A stretch of 39,840 bases of DNA, from assembly GCA_902825855.1 (NCBI GenBank), contig CADECW010000060.1:1-39840 (forward strand), given 5' to 3'. Below, piece by piece: positions 15,030 to 23,123 of the stretch. A program made the translations under genes and the position numbers. The stretch's first letter is position 1. Each line of letters opens with the position of its first letter. This stretch comes from an uncultured Rhodospirillales bacterium (GTDB lineage: Bacteria > Pseudomonadota > Alphaproteobacteria > Reyranellales > Reyranellaceae). The notes under the pieces are model-generated. The model was not told the DNA's origin, ran no database searches, and saw nothing but the letters and a program-made list of their open reading frames with translations.

Positions 15030-15809
15030 TCATGTCCCGGTCCATTTCGGTGCCCGCTTACCCAGGAATGCAGCCATGCCTTCGCGAAAATCTCTGCTAC
15101 CGTAAGCCAGTCGGATGAGATCGTCGATATTGTCGTCTCCCAGCCGGGCCTGCAGGCGGCGCAACGCCTCCCTGGTGACCTGGAGCGTGATGGGAGCGTG
15201 GCCGGCTACCGTTCGAGCCACTTCCTCGGCCCGGGCGTGCAGGGAAGCCGTGTCCGGTAAAAGTTCACTGACCAGCCCGATGCCCAGCGCCGTCGGACCG
15301 TCGATCAGCTTCGCCAGCAAGATGACTTCCTTGGTGCGCTGCGGGCCGATCAGCGCGGCCAGCCGGGCGTAGTTGGCCATCGACAGGCAGTTGCCGAGCG
15401 TACGCGCGATGGGAAAGCCGAACTGTGCGTTGGTGGTGGCGAGCCTGAGGTCGCAGGCTGCCGCGATCGCCGCGCCGCCGCCGGTGCAGAAACCGGCGAT
15501 CGCGGCGATGGTGGGTACGCTGCAGCGCTCGACGGCATCGAGGATGCCGTCGATCTTGCGCTCGTAGGCGATGCCGTCCTCGCCGTCCTTGAACTCCTGG
15601 AACTGGGCGATGTCGGTCCCGGCGGCGAAGGCCTTGTCACCGGCGCCGGTCACGACCAGGGCCTTGACCTCGCCGGTCCGGCCGACCCGGACGCAGGTCT
15701 CGGCCAAGCCTTCATACATTGCGAAAGTAAGGGCATTGCGCGCCTGGGGACGATTGAAGGTGATCCAGCCGATCTCGCCGCGCTTGTCGTAGAGCAATTC
15801 TTGGGTCAT
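15030..15809 (-). CDS. Enoyl-CoA hydratase/isomerase-family (crotonase) protein
   Basis: This is a 259-residue crotonase with oxyanion segment FAAGTDIAQF (61-70) and AGFCTGGGAAIAAACDLRLAT (105-125). The positions of the two hydratase glutamates hold A114 and I134 (FGFPIARTLGN), so it lacks the classical hydratase pair. The ARTLGNCLS motif defines an alphaproteobacterial subgroup of unknown substrate. The start at 15809 has AAGGCG upstream; the much longer open frame to 17111 runs antisense through carbonic anhydrase and was rejected. It is divergent from the carbonic anhydrase gene by 45 bp. The 29-bp spacing after it to the lipoprotein start does not suggest functional linkage. Confidence 0.87.
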   Translation of the reverse strand: MTQELLYDKRGEIGWITFNRPQARNALTFAMYEGLAETCVRVGRTGEVKALVVTGAGDKAFAAGTDIAQFQEFKDGEDGIAYERKIDGILDAVERCSVPTIAAIAGFCTGGGAAIAAACDLRLATTNAQFGFPIARTLGNCLSMANYARLAALIGPQRTKEVILLAKLIDGPTALGIGLVSELLPDTASLHARAEEVARTVAGHAPITLQVTREALRRLQARLGDDNIDDLIRLAYGSRDFREGMAAFLGKRAPKWTGT

Positions 15810-15854
15810 TTCGCCTTGCTGCCAGGATGGGCGAGACATGGTAGGCGAGACGTC

Positions 15855-16595
15855 ATGGCGTTGGAACGGCTTCTCAAGGGCTTCGAGGATTTCCGCACCG
15901 GCTATTATCGCGAGCATCACGACCTGTTCGAGAAGCTCGCGACCGAGGGCCAGTCGCCGAAGATCCTGATCATCGGCTGCGCCGACGCGCGCGTCGATCC
16001 GGGAATCCTGACGCAGACCAAACCCGGCGACATCTTCACGGTGCGCAACGTGGCCGCCATGGTGCCGCCGGCGCAGTTCCCGCCGGACACCCGGCACCAT
16101 GGCACCTCGTCGGCCATCGAGTTCGCGGTGCGAGGGCTCGGTGTCGAGCATGTGGTGGTGCTCGGCCATGCGCTGTGCGGCGGCATCGGCGCGCTGGTCG
16201 ACGGCCGCGACAGCATCTACGCAAGCTACGACTACCTCTCGACCTGGACCGCCATCGCCCAGGAGGTGCGTGATCTCGCCGTCAGCAGGCTGAAGGGTCG
16301 CACGCGCGAGGAGATCGCGCGCGCCGTCGAGCAGGCGGCCGTGCTGAACAGCGTCGCCAACCTGATGGGCTTCCGCTGGATCGCGGAGAGAGTCGAAGCC
16401 GGCGCGCTCGCCCTGCACGCGTGGTGGTTCAACATGACCGAAGGCCAGCTCTATGCCTTCAATGCCGAGACTGCCATCTTCGAAGCCGTAAACGGCATCA
16501 TGGTGCAGCCCACGGTGGTCAAGGGCACGACCCTGTCGGCGATCAAGCCCGAGGCCCTGATCGGCGCCGTCGCCGCCAGAAAGCCGGCGTTCTAG
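15855..16595 (+). CDS. Beta-class carbonic anhydrase
   Basis: This 246-residue zinc enzyme interconverts CO2 and bicarbonate in the cytoplasm. All ligands are visible: C42, D44 and R46 in IIGCADARVDP, then H105 and C108 in VVLGHALCGGI. The Asp-Arg dyad that gates the fourth coordination site is intact. The C-terminal WWFNMTEGQLYAFN strand is typical. The length fits bacterial beta-CAs (210-250). The start at 15855 is chosen over 15801 because the upstream 18 codons overlap the divergent crotonase start and are not conserved-looking. It may supply bicarbonate for carboxylations or pH control. Confidence 0.93.
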   Translation: MALERLLKGFEDFRTGYYREHHDLFEKLATEGQSPKILIIGCADARVDPGILTQTKPGDIFTVRNVAAMVPPAQFPPDTRHHGTSSAIEFAVRGLGVEHVVVLGHALCGGIGALVDGRDSIYASYDYLSTWTAIAQEVRDLAVSRLKGRTREEIARAVEQAAVLNSVANLMGFRWIAERVEAGALALHAWWFNMTEGQLYAFNAETAIFEAVNGIMVQPTVVKGTTLSAIKPEALIGAVAARKPAF

Positions 16596-16624
16596 CGAAC
16601 ACGGGCCAGAGGCCCGCGCGCTTG

Positions 16625-17815
16625 TCAGTTCGCCAGCGAATCGATCGCGGCGTCGACGCCGCCCGGGCCGAACGGCACGCCGGCCGTCTTCATCGCGAGC
16701 TCGGTAGTGGCAAGGCAGCCGAGCAGCATGGGCTCGTTGAGGTCGCCCATGTGGCCGATGCGGAACACCTTGCCCATCAGCGGCCCCAGCCCGCCGCCGA
16801 GCGACAGGTTGTAGCGATCGATGGCGACCTTGCGCAGCGGGTCGGAACTCACGCCCTCCGGCATCACCACCGTCGTCACCGAGTTGGAGAGCCGGTCGGG
16901 CGACTGGCCGTAGAGCTGCGGGCCCTTGCCGTCCTTGCCCCAGGCGCGCACTGCGGCGCGCGTCGCCTCGGCAAGGCGGGTGTGACGGGCGAACACCGCG
17001 TCGAGGCCTTCCTCCTCGAGCATCTTGAGCGACTCCTGCAGGCCGAAGAACATGTGAACCGGTGCGGTGCCCATGAACTTTTGCGGCGCGCGGCCGTTCA
17101 TCAGCTCCCAATGAAAGTAGTGTCGCGGCGCCTTGTTCCTGCGCGCCACGTCGAGCGCCTTGTTGCTGACGCCGGTGAACGACATGCCGGTCGGCAGCAT
17201 CAGGCCCTTCTGGCTGCCGCCGACGGTGACGTCGATTCCCCAGGCATCCATCTTGTAGTCGATCGATGCCAGCGATGAGATCGTGTCGGAAAGCAGCAGG
17301 GCGGGGTGCTTGGCCTGGTCCAGCGCGCGGCGGATGTCGGCGATCGGCAGGACCATGCCGGTCGCCGTCTCGTTGTGGACGCAGAGCACGGCCTTTATCT
17401 CGTGCGCCGTGTCCTTGGCCAAGCGGTCGGTGAGCTTGGCGATGTCCGCCCCCTTGCGCCAGTCGGCGGCGAAGGTCTCGACCTTGATGCCGAGATTGAC
17501 CGCCATCTCCGCCCAGCTCAGCGAGAAGTAGCCGGTCTCGACGATCAGCACGCTGTCGCCCGCGGCGAACAGGTTGGCCAGGGCGGCTTCCCAGGCGCCG
17601 TGGCCGCTGGCGTTGTACATGTAGAGACCCTGGTCGGTCTTCAGCACGCGCTTCACGCCTGCATGGCAGGCATGATGGATGGCCATGAACTCGTCCGACA
17701 TGAAGTCGAGCACGGGACGGTCCATGGCCCGCAGGACTCGGTCCGGGATATTGGTGGGGCCGGGATTGTTGAAGAACTGACGGCCGCGCGGCTTGGCATT
17801 CACAGGGGCGTTCAA
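16625..17815 (-). CDS. Class V aminotransferase, serine/alanine-glyoxylate type
   Basis: This 396-residue PLP enzyme opens FFNNPGPTNIPDRVLRAM, the substrate-loop start of serine-glyoxylate and alanine-glyoxylate aminotransferases. It has SGHGAWEAAL (70-79), which grips the PLP phosphate, the PLP-pairing Asp in LLSDTISSLAS (D177), and the Schiff-base lysine K203 in VGGSQKGLMLPTG. Dimer residues such as RIGHMGDLNE near the C-terminus are typical. I place the start at the TTG at 17815 because GGAG lies 6 nt upstream; a GTG at 17803 is the alternative. It diverges from the class III aminotransferase by 101 bp. The amino donor and acceptor are unproven, and a 2-aminoethylphosphonate-like substrate cannot be excluded. 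Confidence 0.88.
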   Translation of the reverse strand: MNAPVNAKPRGRQFFNNPGPTNIPDRVLRAMDRPVLDFMSDEFMAIHHACHAGVKRVLKTDQGLYMYNASGHGAWEAALANLFAAGDSVLIVETGYFSLSWAEMAVNLGIKVETFAADWRKGADIAKLTDRLAKDTAHEIKAVLCVHNETATGMVLPIADIRRALDQAKHPALLLSDTISSLASIDYKMDAWGIDVTVGGSQKGLMLPTGMSFTGVSNKALDVARRNKAPRHYFHWELMNGRAPQKFMGTAPVHMFFGLQESLKMLEEEGLDAVFARHTRLAEATRAAVRAWGKDGKGPQLYGQSPDRLSNSVTTVVMPEGVSSDPLRKVAIDRYNLSLGGGLGPLMGKVFRIGHMGDLNEPMLLGCLATTELAMKTAGVPFGPGGVDAAIDSLAN

Positions 17816-17871
17816 GACAGGCTCCAGTCGGCGAAAAAGTGGCGGACCATAGGGCTCCAGGCCTTGGCGAA

Positions 17872-17911
17872 GCAAGCGAGGCTTGCGATGCTCACCCATT
17901 AGCCAGGTGAG
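17872..17911 (+). promoter_or_regulatory. Leader with two small hairpins before the class III aminotransferase
   Basis: GCAAGC-GAG-GCTTGC (17872-17886, printed arms 17872-17877 and 17881-17886) is followed by CTCACC (17891-17896) pairing with GGTGAG (17906-17911). The second right arm contains the start of the GGTGAGGG ribosome-binding site for the ATG at 17917. The stems are only 6 bp, so control by structure is possible but not strong. Confidence 0.35.
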
Positions 17912-17916
17912 GGCAA

Positions 17917-19305
17917 ATGAGTACGACAGCACCGACCAATTCAGCCATTGTTACCGATTACAAGGCCCGCACGCAGGGCTCCGGTGCGCTGTTTGAGCGC
18001 GCTCGCAAGGTGCTGCCGAGCGGCATCACGCACGATGCTCGCTACCTCGACCCCTATTCAATTCATGTCGCCAAGGCCAAGGGGCCGCGCAAGTGGGACG
18101 TCGACGGCAACGAGTACGTCGACTATTTCGGCGGCCACGGCGCCATGCTGCTCGGCCACTCGCATCCCGCCGTCATCGAGGCGGTGAAGCGCCAGATGGA
18201 CCTCGGCACCCACTACGGCTCGAGCCATGAGCTGGAGGTGCGCTGGGCCGAGCTGGTGTGCGAGCTGATCCCGTCGGCCGAGAAGGTCCGCTTCACGGCG
18301 TCGGGCACCGAGGCCTCGCACATGGCCATTCGCCTGGCGCGCGCCTACACGGGCAAGGACAAGATCGTGCGTTTCATCGGCCACTTCCATGGCTGGCACG
18401 ACAATGTCGCCGCTGGCGCCACCTCCAACTATGACGGCTCGTCGGTGCCGGGTGTCGTGCAGAGTGTCACCGATCTAACAATCCTCATGCCGACCGACGA
18501 TGTCGCCCCGACGGTCAAGCTGTTGGAAAGCCGCGACGACATCGCCGCCGTGATGTTCGAGCCGTCGGGCGCCTCGTGGGGCCAGGTGCCGCTGCCGCCG
18601 GGTTTCGTGCAGGCGATCCGTGACGTCACGGCAAAGCGCGGCGTGGTGATGTTGATGGACGAGGTCATCACCGGTTTCCGCTGGTCGTCGGGCGGCGCGC
18701 AGAAGGCATTGGGCATCACGCCCGACCTCTGCATCCTGGCCAAGATCGTGGCCGGCGGCCTGCCCGGCGGCGCGGTGGCCGGCAAGCGCGAGATCCTCGA
18801 TCAGATCGATCACGCGGCGTCGGCCGCCAAAAAACGGGACAAGATCGCCCATCCCGGCACCTACAACGCCAACCCCTTGTCGGCAGCCGCCGCGGTTGCG
18901 GCGCTGTCGCTGGTGCGCGACGAGGACCTGGCCGAGAAGGCCAACAAGACGGCGGCCGAGCTCCGTGCGGCGCTGCGTCAGGTGCTGATCGAGGAGAGCG
19001 TGCCGTGGGGCATCTACGGGGATTCCTCCGCCTTCCTGATCTATCCCAACCCGACCGGCGAGGACGTCGACCCCGCCACCTTCGATCCGCTGAAGTTCGG
19101 CTTCGCCAAGCTGAAGGGCGCGAAGTCGGGCGCGCTGACGGGCAAGATCCGCATGGGCCTGATGAGTCACGGCGTCGATATCATGGGCGCGCCGGGCGGC
19201 TTCGTCTCGGCGACGCACGGCGGCGCCGAGATCGAGAAGACGGTGCACGCGTTGCGCCAGACGGTCCGGGCGCTCAAGGCCGAACGCGAAGTGAAGGCTG
19301 CTTGA
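17917..19305 (+). CDS. Class III aminotransferase related to glutamate-1-semialdehyde aminomutase
   Basis: This 462-residue fold-type I PLP enzyme has the N-terminal WDVDGNEYVDYFGGHGAMLLGHSHP (60-84) and the phosphate-binding SGTEASHMAIRLAR (129-142). The aromatic/His pair that stacks on PLP is in GHFHGWHD (155-162), the PLP Asp is in LMDEVITGFR (D248), and the Schiff-base lysine is K276 in ILAKIVAGGLPGG. It resembles HemL-like paralogues more than ornithine or acetylornithine transaminases, but it is not the housekeeping HemL by its N-terminus (PSGITHDARYLDPYSI). The ATG at 17917 follows GGTGAGGG. It lies 89 bp before the TRAP binding-protein gene on the same strand and likely processes the imported amine or keto compound. 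Confidence 0.88.
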   Translation: MSTTAPTNSAIVTDYKARTQGSGALFERARKVLPSGITHDARYLDPYSIHVAKAKGPRKWDVDGNEYVDYFGGHGAMLLGHSHPAVIEAVKRQMDLGTHYGSSHELEVRWAELVCELIPSAEKVRFTASGTEASHMAIRLARAYTGKDKIVRFIGHFHGWHDNVAAGATSNYDGSSVPGVVQSVTDLTILMPTDDVAPTVKLLESRDDIAAVMFEPSGASWGQVPLPPGFVQAIRDVTAKRGVVMLMDEVITGFRWSSGGAQKALGITPDLCILAKIVAGGLPGGAVAGKREILDQIDHAASAAKKRDKIAHPGTYNANPLSAAAAVAALSLVRDEDLAEKANKTAAELRAALRQVLIEESVPWGIYGDSSAFLIYPNPTGEDVDPATFDPLKFGFAKLKGAKSGALTGKIRMGLMSHGVDIMGAPGGFVSATHGGAEIEKTVHALRQTVRALKAEREVKAA

Positions 19306-19364
19306 TCGCGAGCGACCGGTAGGCGGAAGGCCCTTGTATTCGGGCAAATGACGCAGGTCTAAGG

Positions 19365-19391
19365 TTCCCCCAAGCAACAGCCTTGGGGGAA
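19365..19391 (+). promoter_or_regulatory. Ten-base-pair stem that encloses the ribosome-binding site of the TRAP binding protein
   Basis: TTCCCCCAAG (19365-19374) and CTTGGGGGAA (19382-19391) are perfect reverse complements with a 7-nt loop CAACAGC. The right arm contains the GGGGGA Shine-Dalgarno, four bases before the ATG at 19395. In RNA this helix would mask the ribosome-binding site of the solute-binding protein. It has no T-run, so it is not a terminator of the upstream aminotransferase. Confidence 0.65.
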
Positions 19392-19394
19392 TCG

Positions 19395-20384
19395 ATGATC
19401 ACGCGCCGCCACACGCTTGCCGCTCTTGCCGCCGGCTCCGTTGCAGCACCGGCGGTGTTGCGCGCGCAGACGACGACATGGATCGTCTACACCTACGTGC
19501 CGGCGGCGACGCTTGCCCCGGCGCGCGTGTTCCAGGAAATCGTCGAGCGTGTCGCCAAGGAGACCAACGGCGGCCTGCAGCTCAAGTATCACCTCGGCGG
19601 ATCGCTCACCATCAAGGGCACCGACATCACCACCGCGGTCGGCGACAACGTCATCCAGATCGGCGACGACGGCATGCAGCAGGGCAATGTGCCGATCACC
19701 GGCATCCTGCGCCTGCCGATGCTGATCACCAACCGCCAGGAGTTCGACAAGGCACTGGCCGTGATGAAGCCCTATGTCGACAAGGCGTACGACAAGCGCG
19801 GTTCGACGGTTCTGTCGACCTACTACTTTCCGCTGCAGATCGCCTGGTCGAGCAAGAAGCTCACCTCGCTCGACGACTTCAAGGGGCAGAAGATCCGCGC
19901 CACCTCGCCCGAGCAGATCGAGTTCCTGAAGCGTTTCGGCGCCAACGGATTGACCGTGAGCGGCGCGGAGGTGCCCTCGGCGCTGGAACGCGGCGTGGTC
20001 GACGGCGTGCTGACGGCCAACGCCGGCGGCGGCAAGGTGTGGAAGGATCTGCTCAAGTACTGCTACGAGATCGGCCTCAACTATTTCGAGGCCAACATCG
20101 CAGTGAACAAGGAAGCTTTCGCCAAGCTTCCGGCCAACCAGCGCGAGATCCTGACCAAGGCAATCGTCGAGCTGTCGCCCAAGATGACCGAGATACTGTT
20201 CGCCGAGGAGGGCGAGGAGAAGGCCAAGCGCAAGGCCGAGGGCATGGTCCAGACTGACGCCACTCCCGCCGACTACAAGCGTGGCGCCGAGCGCATGGCG
20301 GGCTACTGGGACGAGTGGGCCAAGCCCAAGGGCGCGGAGACGCAGGAAGCGCTGAAGAAGGTGCGCGAGGCGCTGGGCCGCTGA
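19395..20384 (+). CDS. TRAP transporter substrate-binding protein (DctP family)
   Basis: This is a 329-residue periplasmic protein. The N-terminus MITRRHTLAALAAGSVAAPAVLRAQ has twin arginines followed by a short hydrophobic stretch and AxA-type cleavage, so export by Tat (or Sec) is likely. The body has LKYHLGGSLTIKGTDITTAVGDN, LDDFKGQKIRATSPEQIEFLKRFGA (with the conserved substrate-carboxylate Arg) and ALERGVVDGVLTANAGG, all positions of TRAP binding proteins. I chose the start four codons after the longest frame because GGGGGA lies just upstream. It overlaps dctQ by one base (TGATG). The substrate is unknown; neighbouring aminotransferases and a lyase suggest an organic or amino-organic acid. 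Confidence 0.9.
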   Translation: MITRRHTLAALAAGSVAAPAVLRAQTTTWIVYTYVPAATLAPARVFQEIVERVAKETNGGLQLKYHLGGSLTIKGTDITTAVGDNVIQIGDDGMQQGNVPITGILRLPMLITNRQEFDKALAVMKPYVDKAYDKRGSTVLSTYYFPLQIAWSSKKLTSLDDFKGQKIRATSPEQIEFLKRFGANGLTVSGAEVPSALERGVVDGVLTANAGGGKVWKDLLKYCYEIGLNYFEANIAVNKEAFAKLPANQREILTKAIVELSPKMTEILFAEEGEEKAKRKAEGMVQTDATPADYKRGAERMAGYWDEWAKPKGAETQEALKKVREALGR

Positions 20385-20878
20385 TGTCCCAGCCCGCCGA
20401 AGGCCGCCCGTTCAATCTGCTCGAGCGGGCGAGCCTGTGGACGTCGGCCTTCTGCATGGCCGGCATGGCGATCCTGATGCTGGCGGAGATCGTGCTGCGC
20501 AGCGTCTTCAACAGCACGACCGAGCATTCCGACGAGCTGGTCGGCTACCTGCTGGTCGGCGTGTCGTTCCTGAGCCTGGCGCTGTGCCAGAGCCGCGGCG
20601 CTTTCCACCGCGTCGAGATGGTGCAGATGCGGCTCGGTCCGCGCGGCCAGGCGCTGTCGGCGCTGGTCTTCAACGTGCTGTCGTTCCTCTACATCGCCAT
20701 CACCGACTGGTATTTCCTGCAGTTCGTCATGAGCTCCTACCGCCGCGAGGCGATGGCGAGCACGGTGCTGGCGACGCCGCTCTGGATTCCGGAGACGGTG
20801 ATGGTCGCGGGCGCCACCATGCTGCTGCTGGCGCTTGCCCAGTCGATCGTGAACGACGTGCGGAAGCTCGCGGCATGA
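20384..20878 (+). CDS. TRAP transporter small permease (DctQ family)
   Basis: This 164-residue protein has four hydrophobic segments and the DctQ pattern EIVLRSVFNSTTEHSDELVGYLLVG after the first helix. SRGAFHRVEMV, the G-x-x-H/R-V-(E/D) signature, follows the second. It starts at the ATG that shares bases with the TGA of dctP (TGATG), and its own TGA overlaps the dctM start (ATGA), so translation of the three genes is coupled. It forms the DctQM membrane complex with the next gene. Confidence 0.92.
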   Translation: MSQPAEGRPFNLLERASLWTSAFCMAGMAILMLAEIVLRSVFNSTTEHSDELVGYLLVGVSFLSLALCQSRGAFHRVEMVQMRLGPRGQALSALVFNVLSFLYIAITDWYFLQFVMSSYRREAMASTVLATPLWIPETVMVAGATMLLLALAQSIVNDVRKLAA

Positions 20879-22182
20879 GCGCCGGCCTCGAAGTCTTCAT
20901 CGTCCTGGTGATCTTCCTCGGCCTGCTGGCCGCTGGAATGACCATCCCGTTCGCGATCGGTGTGCCGGCGATCGTCTACCTGCTGTTGCATGGCGGCGTG
21001 CCGGCCCTCAAGGGCATCGGCCTGATGAGCTGGGGCTCGATGAACAGCTTCGCGCTGACGGCGATCCCGCTGTTCATCCTGATGGCCGAGATCATGCAGC
21101 ACTCGGGCCTGAGCTTTCGCATCTATCGCGGGCTCTCCAAGCTCGTCTGCGTCATCCCGGGCGGCCTGCTGCAGACCAACATCGCGGGCTGCGCCCTGTT
21201 CGCGGCGATCTCGGGTTCATCGGTGGCGACCGCCGCCGCCATCGGTACCGTCGCGCTGCCGCAGCTCATCCAGCGTGGTTATCACCGCCCGCTGGCGGCG
21301 GGCTCTCTGGCGGCCGGCGGCACGCTCGGCATCCTGATCCCGCCGTCGATTGCCATGATCGTCTACGGCACTTTCACCGAGACCTCGGTGTCCAAGCTCT
21401 TCATGGCGGGCGTCGTGCCGGGCCTGCTGCTGACCGGCCTCTTCATGCTGTACGTCTTCGTGCATGCGCGGCTGCGGCCCGAGATCGCGCCGCGCGAGAA
21501 GGGGCCGCAGAACCTCGCCGAGTTCGGCCAGGCCGTGGCCGACCTGGTGCCGTTCGCCGTGGTGATCGGCGGGACCATGGGCAGCCTCTATTTCGGCTGG
21601 GTGACTCCGACCGAGGCGGCCGCCGTCGGCTGCTTCGCGGCGGTGGTGGTGTCGGCGATCTGGGGCAAGCTCGGCTGGAAGGAGCTGCGCACCGCCATGA
21701 CCTCGGCGGTGATGATCAGCGGCAACATCCTGCTGATCGTCTACACCGCCTTCGTCTTCTCCTACGCCATCAGCGTCGCCGGCGTGGGCGAGTCGCTGAC
21801 GTCGTGGTTGGTGGCGCTGAACCTGTCGCGACTGGAGTTCTTCCTCGCGCTGTTCGTCCTCTACACGATCCTCGGCTGCCTGGTCGAAAGCCTGGGCATG
21901 ATCGTGATCACCGTGCCGCTGCTCTATCCGGTGCTGCTGAAGTACCACATCGACCCGGTGTGGTTCGGGATCATCCTGGTGCTGTTCATCGAGCTCGGCC
22001 AGATCTCGCCGCCCATCGGCATCAACCTGTTCGTGATCCAGAGCATCTGGGACGGCAAGCTGTCGGACATTGTCTGGGGCACCATCCCGTTCCACCTGCT
22101 CATGTTCGTCCTGCTCGTGATGCTGGTAGTCTGGCCCGACATCGCCCTTTGGCTGCCCAACCACATGTTTGCCCCACCATGA
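20875..22182 (+). CDS. TRAP transporter large permease (DctM family)
   Basis: This 435-residue multi-spanning permease has the signature GGTLGILIPPSIAMIVYG (148-165) and the second-half counterpart FIELGQISPPIGINLFVIQ near residue 380. It catalyses ion-coupled uptake of the substrate delivered by the binding protein. The start ATG at 20875 overlaps dctQ (ATGA), and its stop overlaps the start of the lyase gene in the same way. A longer frame beginning at 20437 is a shifted reading of dctP/dctQ and was rejected. The system differs in sequence from the first TRAP set at 184-3281, so it is not a recent duplicate. Confidence 0.93.
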   Translation: MSAGLEVFIVLVIFLGLLAAGMTIPFAIGVPAIVYLLLHGGVPALKGIGLMSWGSMNSFALTAIPLFILMAEIMQHSGLSFRIYRGLSKLVCVIPGGLLQTNIAGCALFAAISGSSVATAAAIGTVALPQLIQRGYHRPLAAGSLAAGGTLGILIPPSIAMIVYGTFTETSVSKLFMAGVVPGLLLTGLFMLYVFVHARLRPEIAPREKGPQNLAEFGQAVADLVPFAVVIGGTMGSLYFGWVTPTEAAAVGCFAAVVVSAIWGKLGWKELRTAMTSAVMISGNILLIVYTAFVFSYAISVAGVGESLTSWLVALNLSRLEFFLALFVLYTILGCLVESLGMIVITVPLLYPVLLKYHIDPVWFGIILVLFIELGQISPPIGINLFVIQSIWDGKLSDIVWGTIPFHLLMFVLLVMLVVWPDIALWLPNHMFAPP

Positions 22183-23087
22183 CAGACCGTCACGCTGCCT
22201 ATCCCACCGGCCTGAAGGACACGCCGACGCGCCATCGCGCGCTGCGCCGGCGCATGGAGGCGCCGGGCATCGTCGTTGCGCCCGGCTGCTACGACTGCAT
22301 CACGGCGCGCCTGGTCGAGGTCTCGGGCTTCGACGCGGCCTACGTCACGGGCTCGGGCGTTTCGATGAGTGCGTTGGGCGCGCCCGACATGGGTGCGCTG
22401 AGCTTCGGCGAGATCCTCGATCGCGTCTGGCGCATCTGCGATTCCGTCTCGATCCCTGTGATCGCCGACGCCGACACCGGCTATGGTGGCCCGCTCAACG
22501 TCATCCGAACCATGCGCGAGTTCGAGCGGGCCGGCGTCAGCGCCGTGCAGCTCGAGGACCAGGAGTGGCCGAAGAAGTGCGGCCACGAACCCGGTCGCAA
22601 AGTGGCGTCTTCGACCGAGATGGAGCAGCGCATAAAGGCCGCCGCCGACGCGCGCGTCGACGCCGACGTCATGATCGTGGCCCGCACCGACGCCATCGCC
22701 TCGGAGGGTTTCGAGGCGGCGCTGGAGCGTGCCGCGCGCTATCGCGAGGCGGGTGCCGACATCCTGTTCGTCGAGGCGCCGCCGAGCGAGGCGAACCTGG
22801 CCGAGGTGCCGAAGCGTCTCGGCGTGCCGTGCCTCGCCAACATGGTCGAAGGTGGTCGCACGCCGATCCTGCCGTTCCCCAGGCTGGAGCAGCTCGGCTT
22901 CAAGGTCGCGATCTATCCCAACTCGCTGACCCGACTGTTCGCGCGTGTCGGCCAGGACCTGCTGGGCTCGCTCAAGAGCACCGGCAACACGGCAGCGATG
23001 GCCAACCAGATGCTGGACCACGGCCAGCTCTGGTCTCTGTTCGAGAACGAACGCTGGCAGGCGCTGGAGAAGCGCTTCCAGGGCTGA
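22179..23087 (+). CDS. Isocitrate lyase/PEP mutase-superfamily lyase
   Basis: This 302-residue Mg-dependent TIM-barrel enzyme shows DADTGYGG (97-104, Mg-binding Asp pair) and LEDQEWPKKCGH (125-136), whose KKCGH loop holds the catalytic cysteine of C-C bond lyases such as methylisocitrate and 2,3-dimethylmalate lyase. The cysteine-containing loop argues for a lyase rather than a phosphonate mutase. The ATG at 22179 overlaps the dctM stop (ATGA), so it is the last gene of the TRAP operon and probably cleaves the imported acid or a product of it. The substrate cannot be set from sequence; methylisocitrate, dimethylmalate or oxaloacetate-like acids are options. Confidence 0.9.
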   Translation: MTDRHAAYPTGLKDTPTRHRALRRRMEAPGIVVAPGCYDCITARLVEVSGFDAAYVTGSGVSMSALGAPDMGALSFGEILDRVWRICDSVSIPVIADADTGYGGPLNVIRTMREFERAGVSAVQLEDQEWPKKCGHEPGRKVASSTEMEQRIKAAADARVDADVMIVARTDAIASEGFEAALERAARYREAGADILFVEAPPSEANLAEVPKRLGVPCLANMVEGGRTPILPFPRLEQLGFKVAIYPNSLTRLFARVGQDLLGSLKSTGNTAAMANQMLDHGQLWSLFENERWQALEKRFQG

Positions 23088-23123
23088 ACCACGAGCGGGC
23101 CCTGGGCTCGTGGCCCGGCACGA

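Noticed and set aside
16602..16616. CGGGCC-AGA-GGCCCG hairpin between carbonic anhydrase and the class V aminotransferase
   Set aside because: The stem is 6 bp with a 3-nt loop and no T-run. It is too weak to call as a terminator in DNA this rich in GC.
15030..17111. A 693-codon fusion of the crotonase with upstream sequence
   Set aside because: Only the last 259 codons are crotonase; the rest is antisense to carbonic anhydrase and a shifted frame of the class V aminotransferase.
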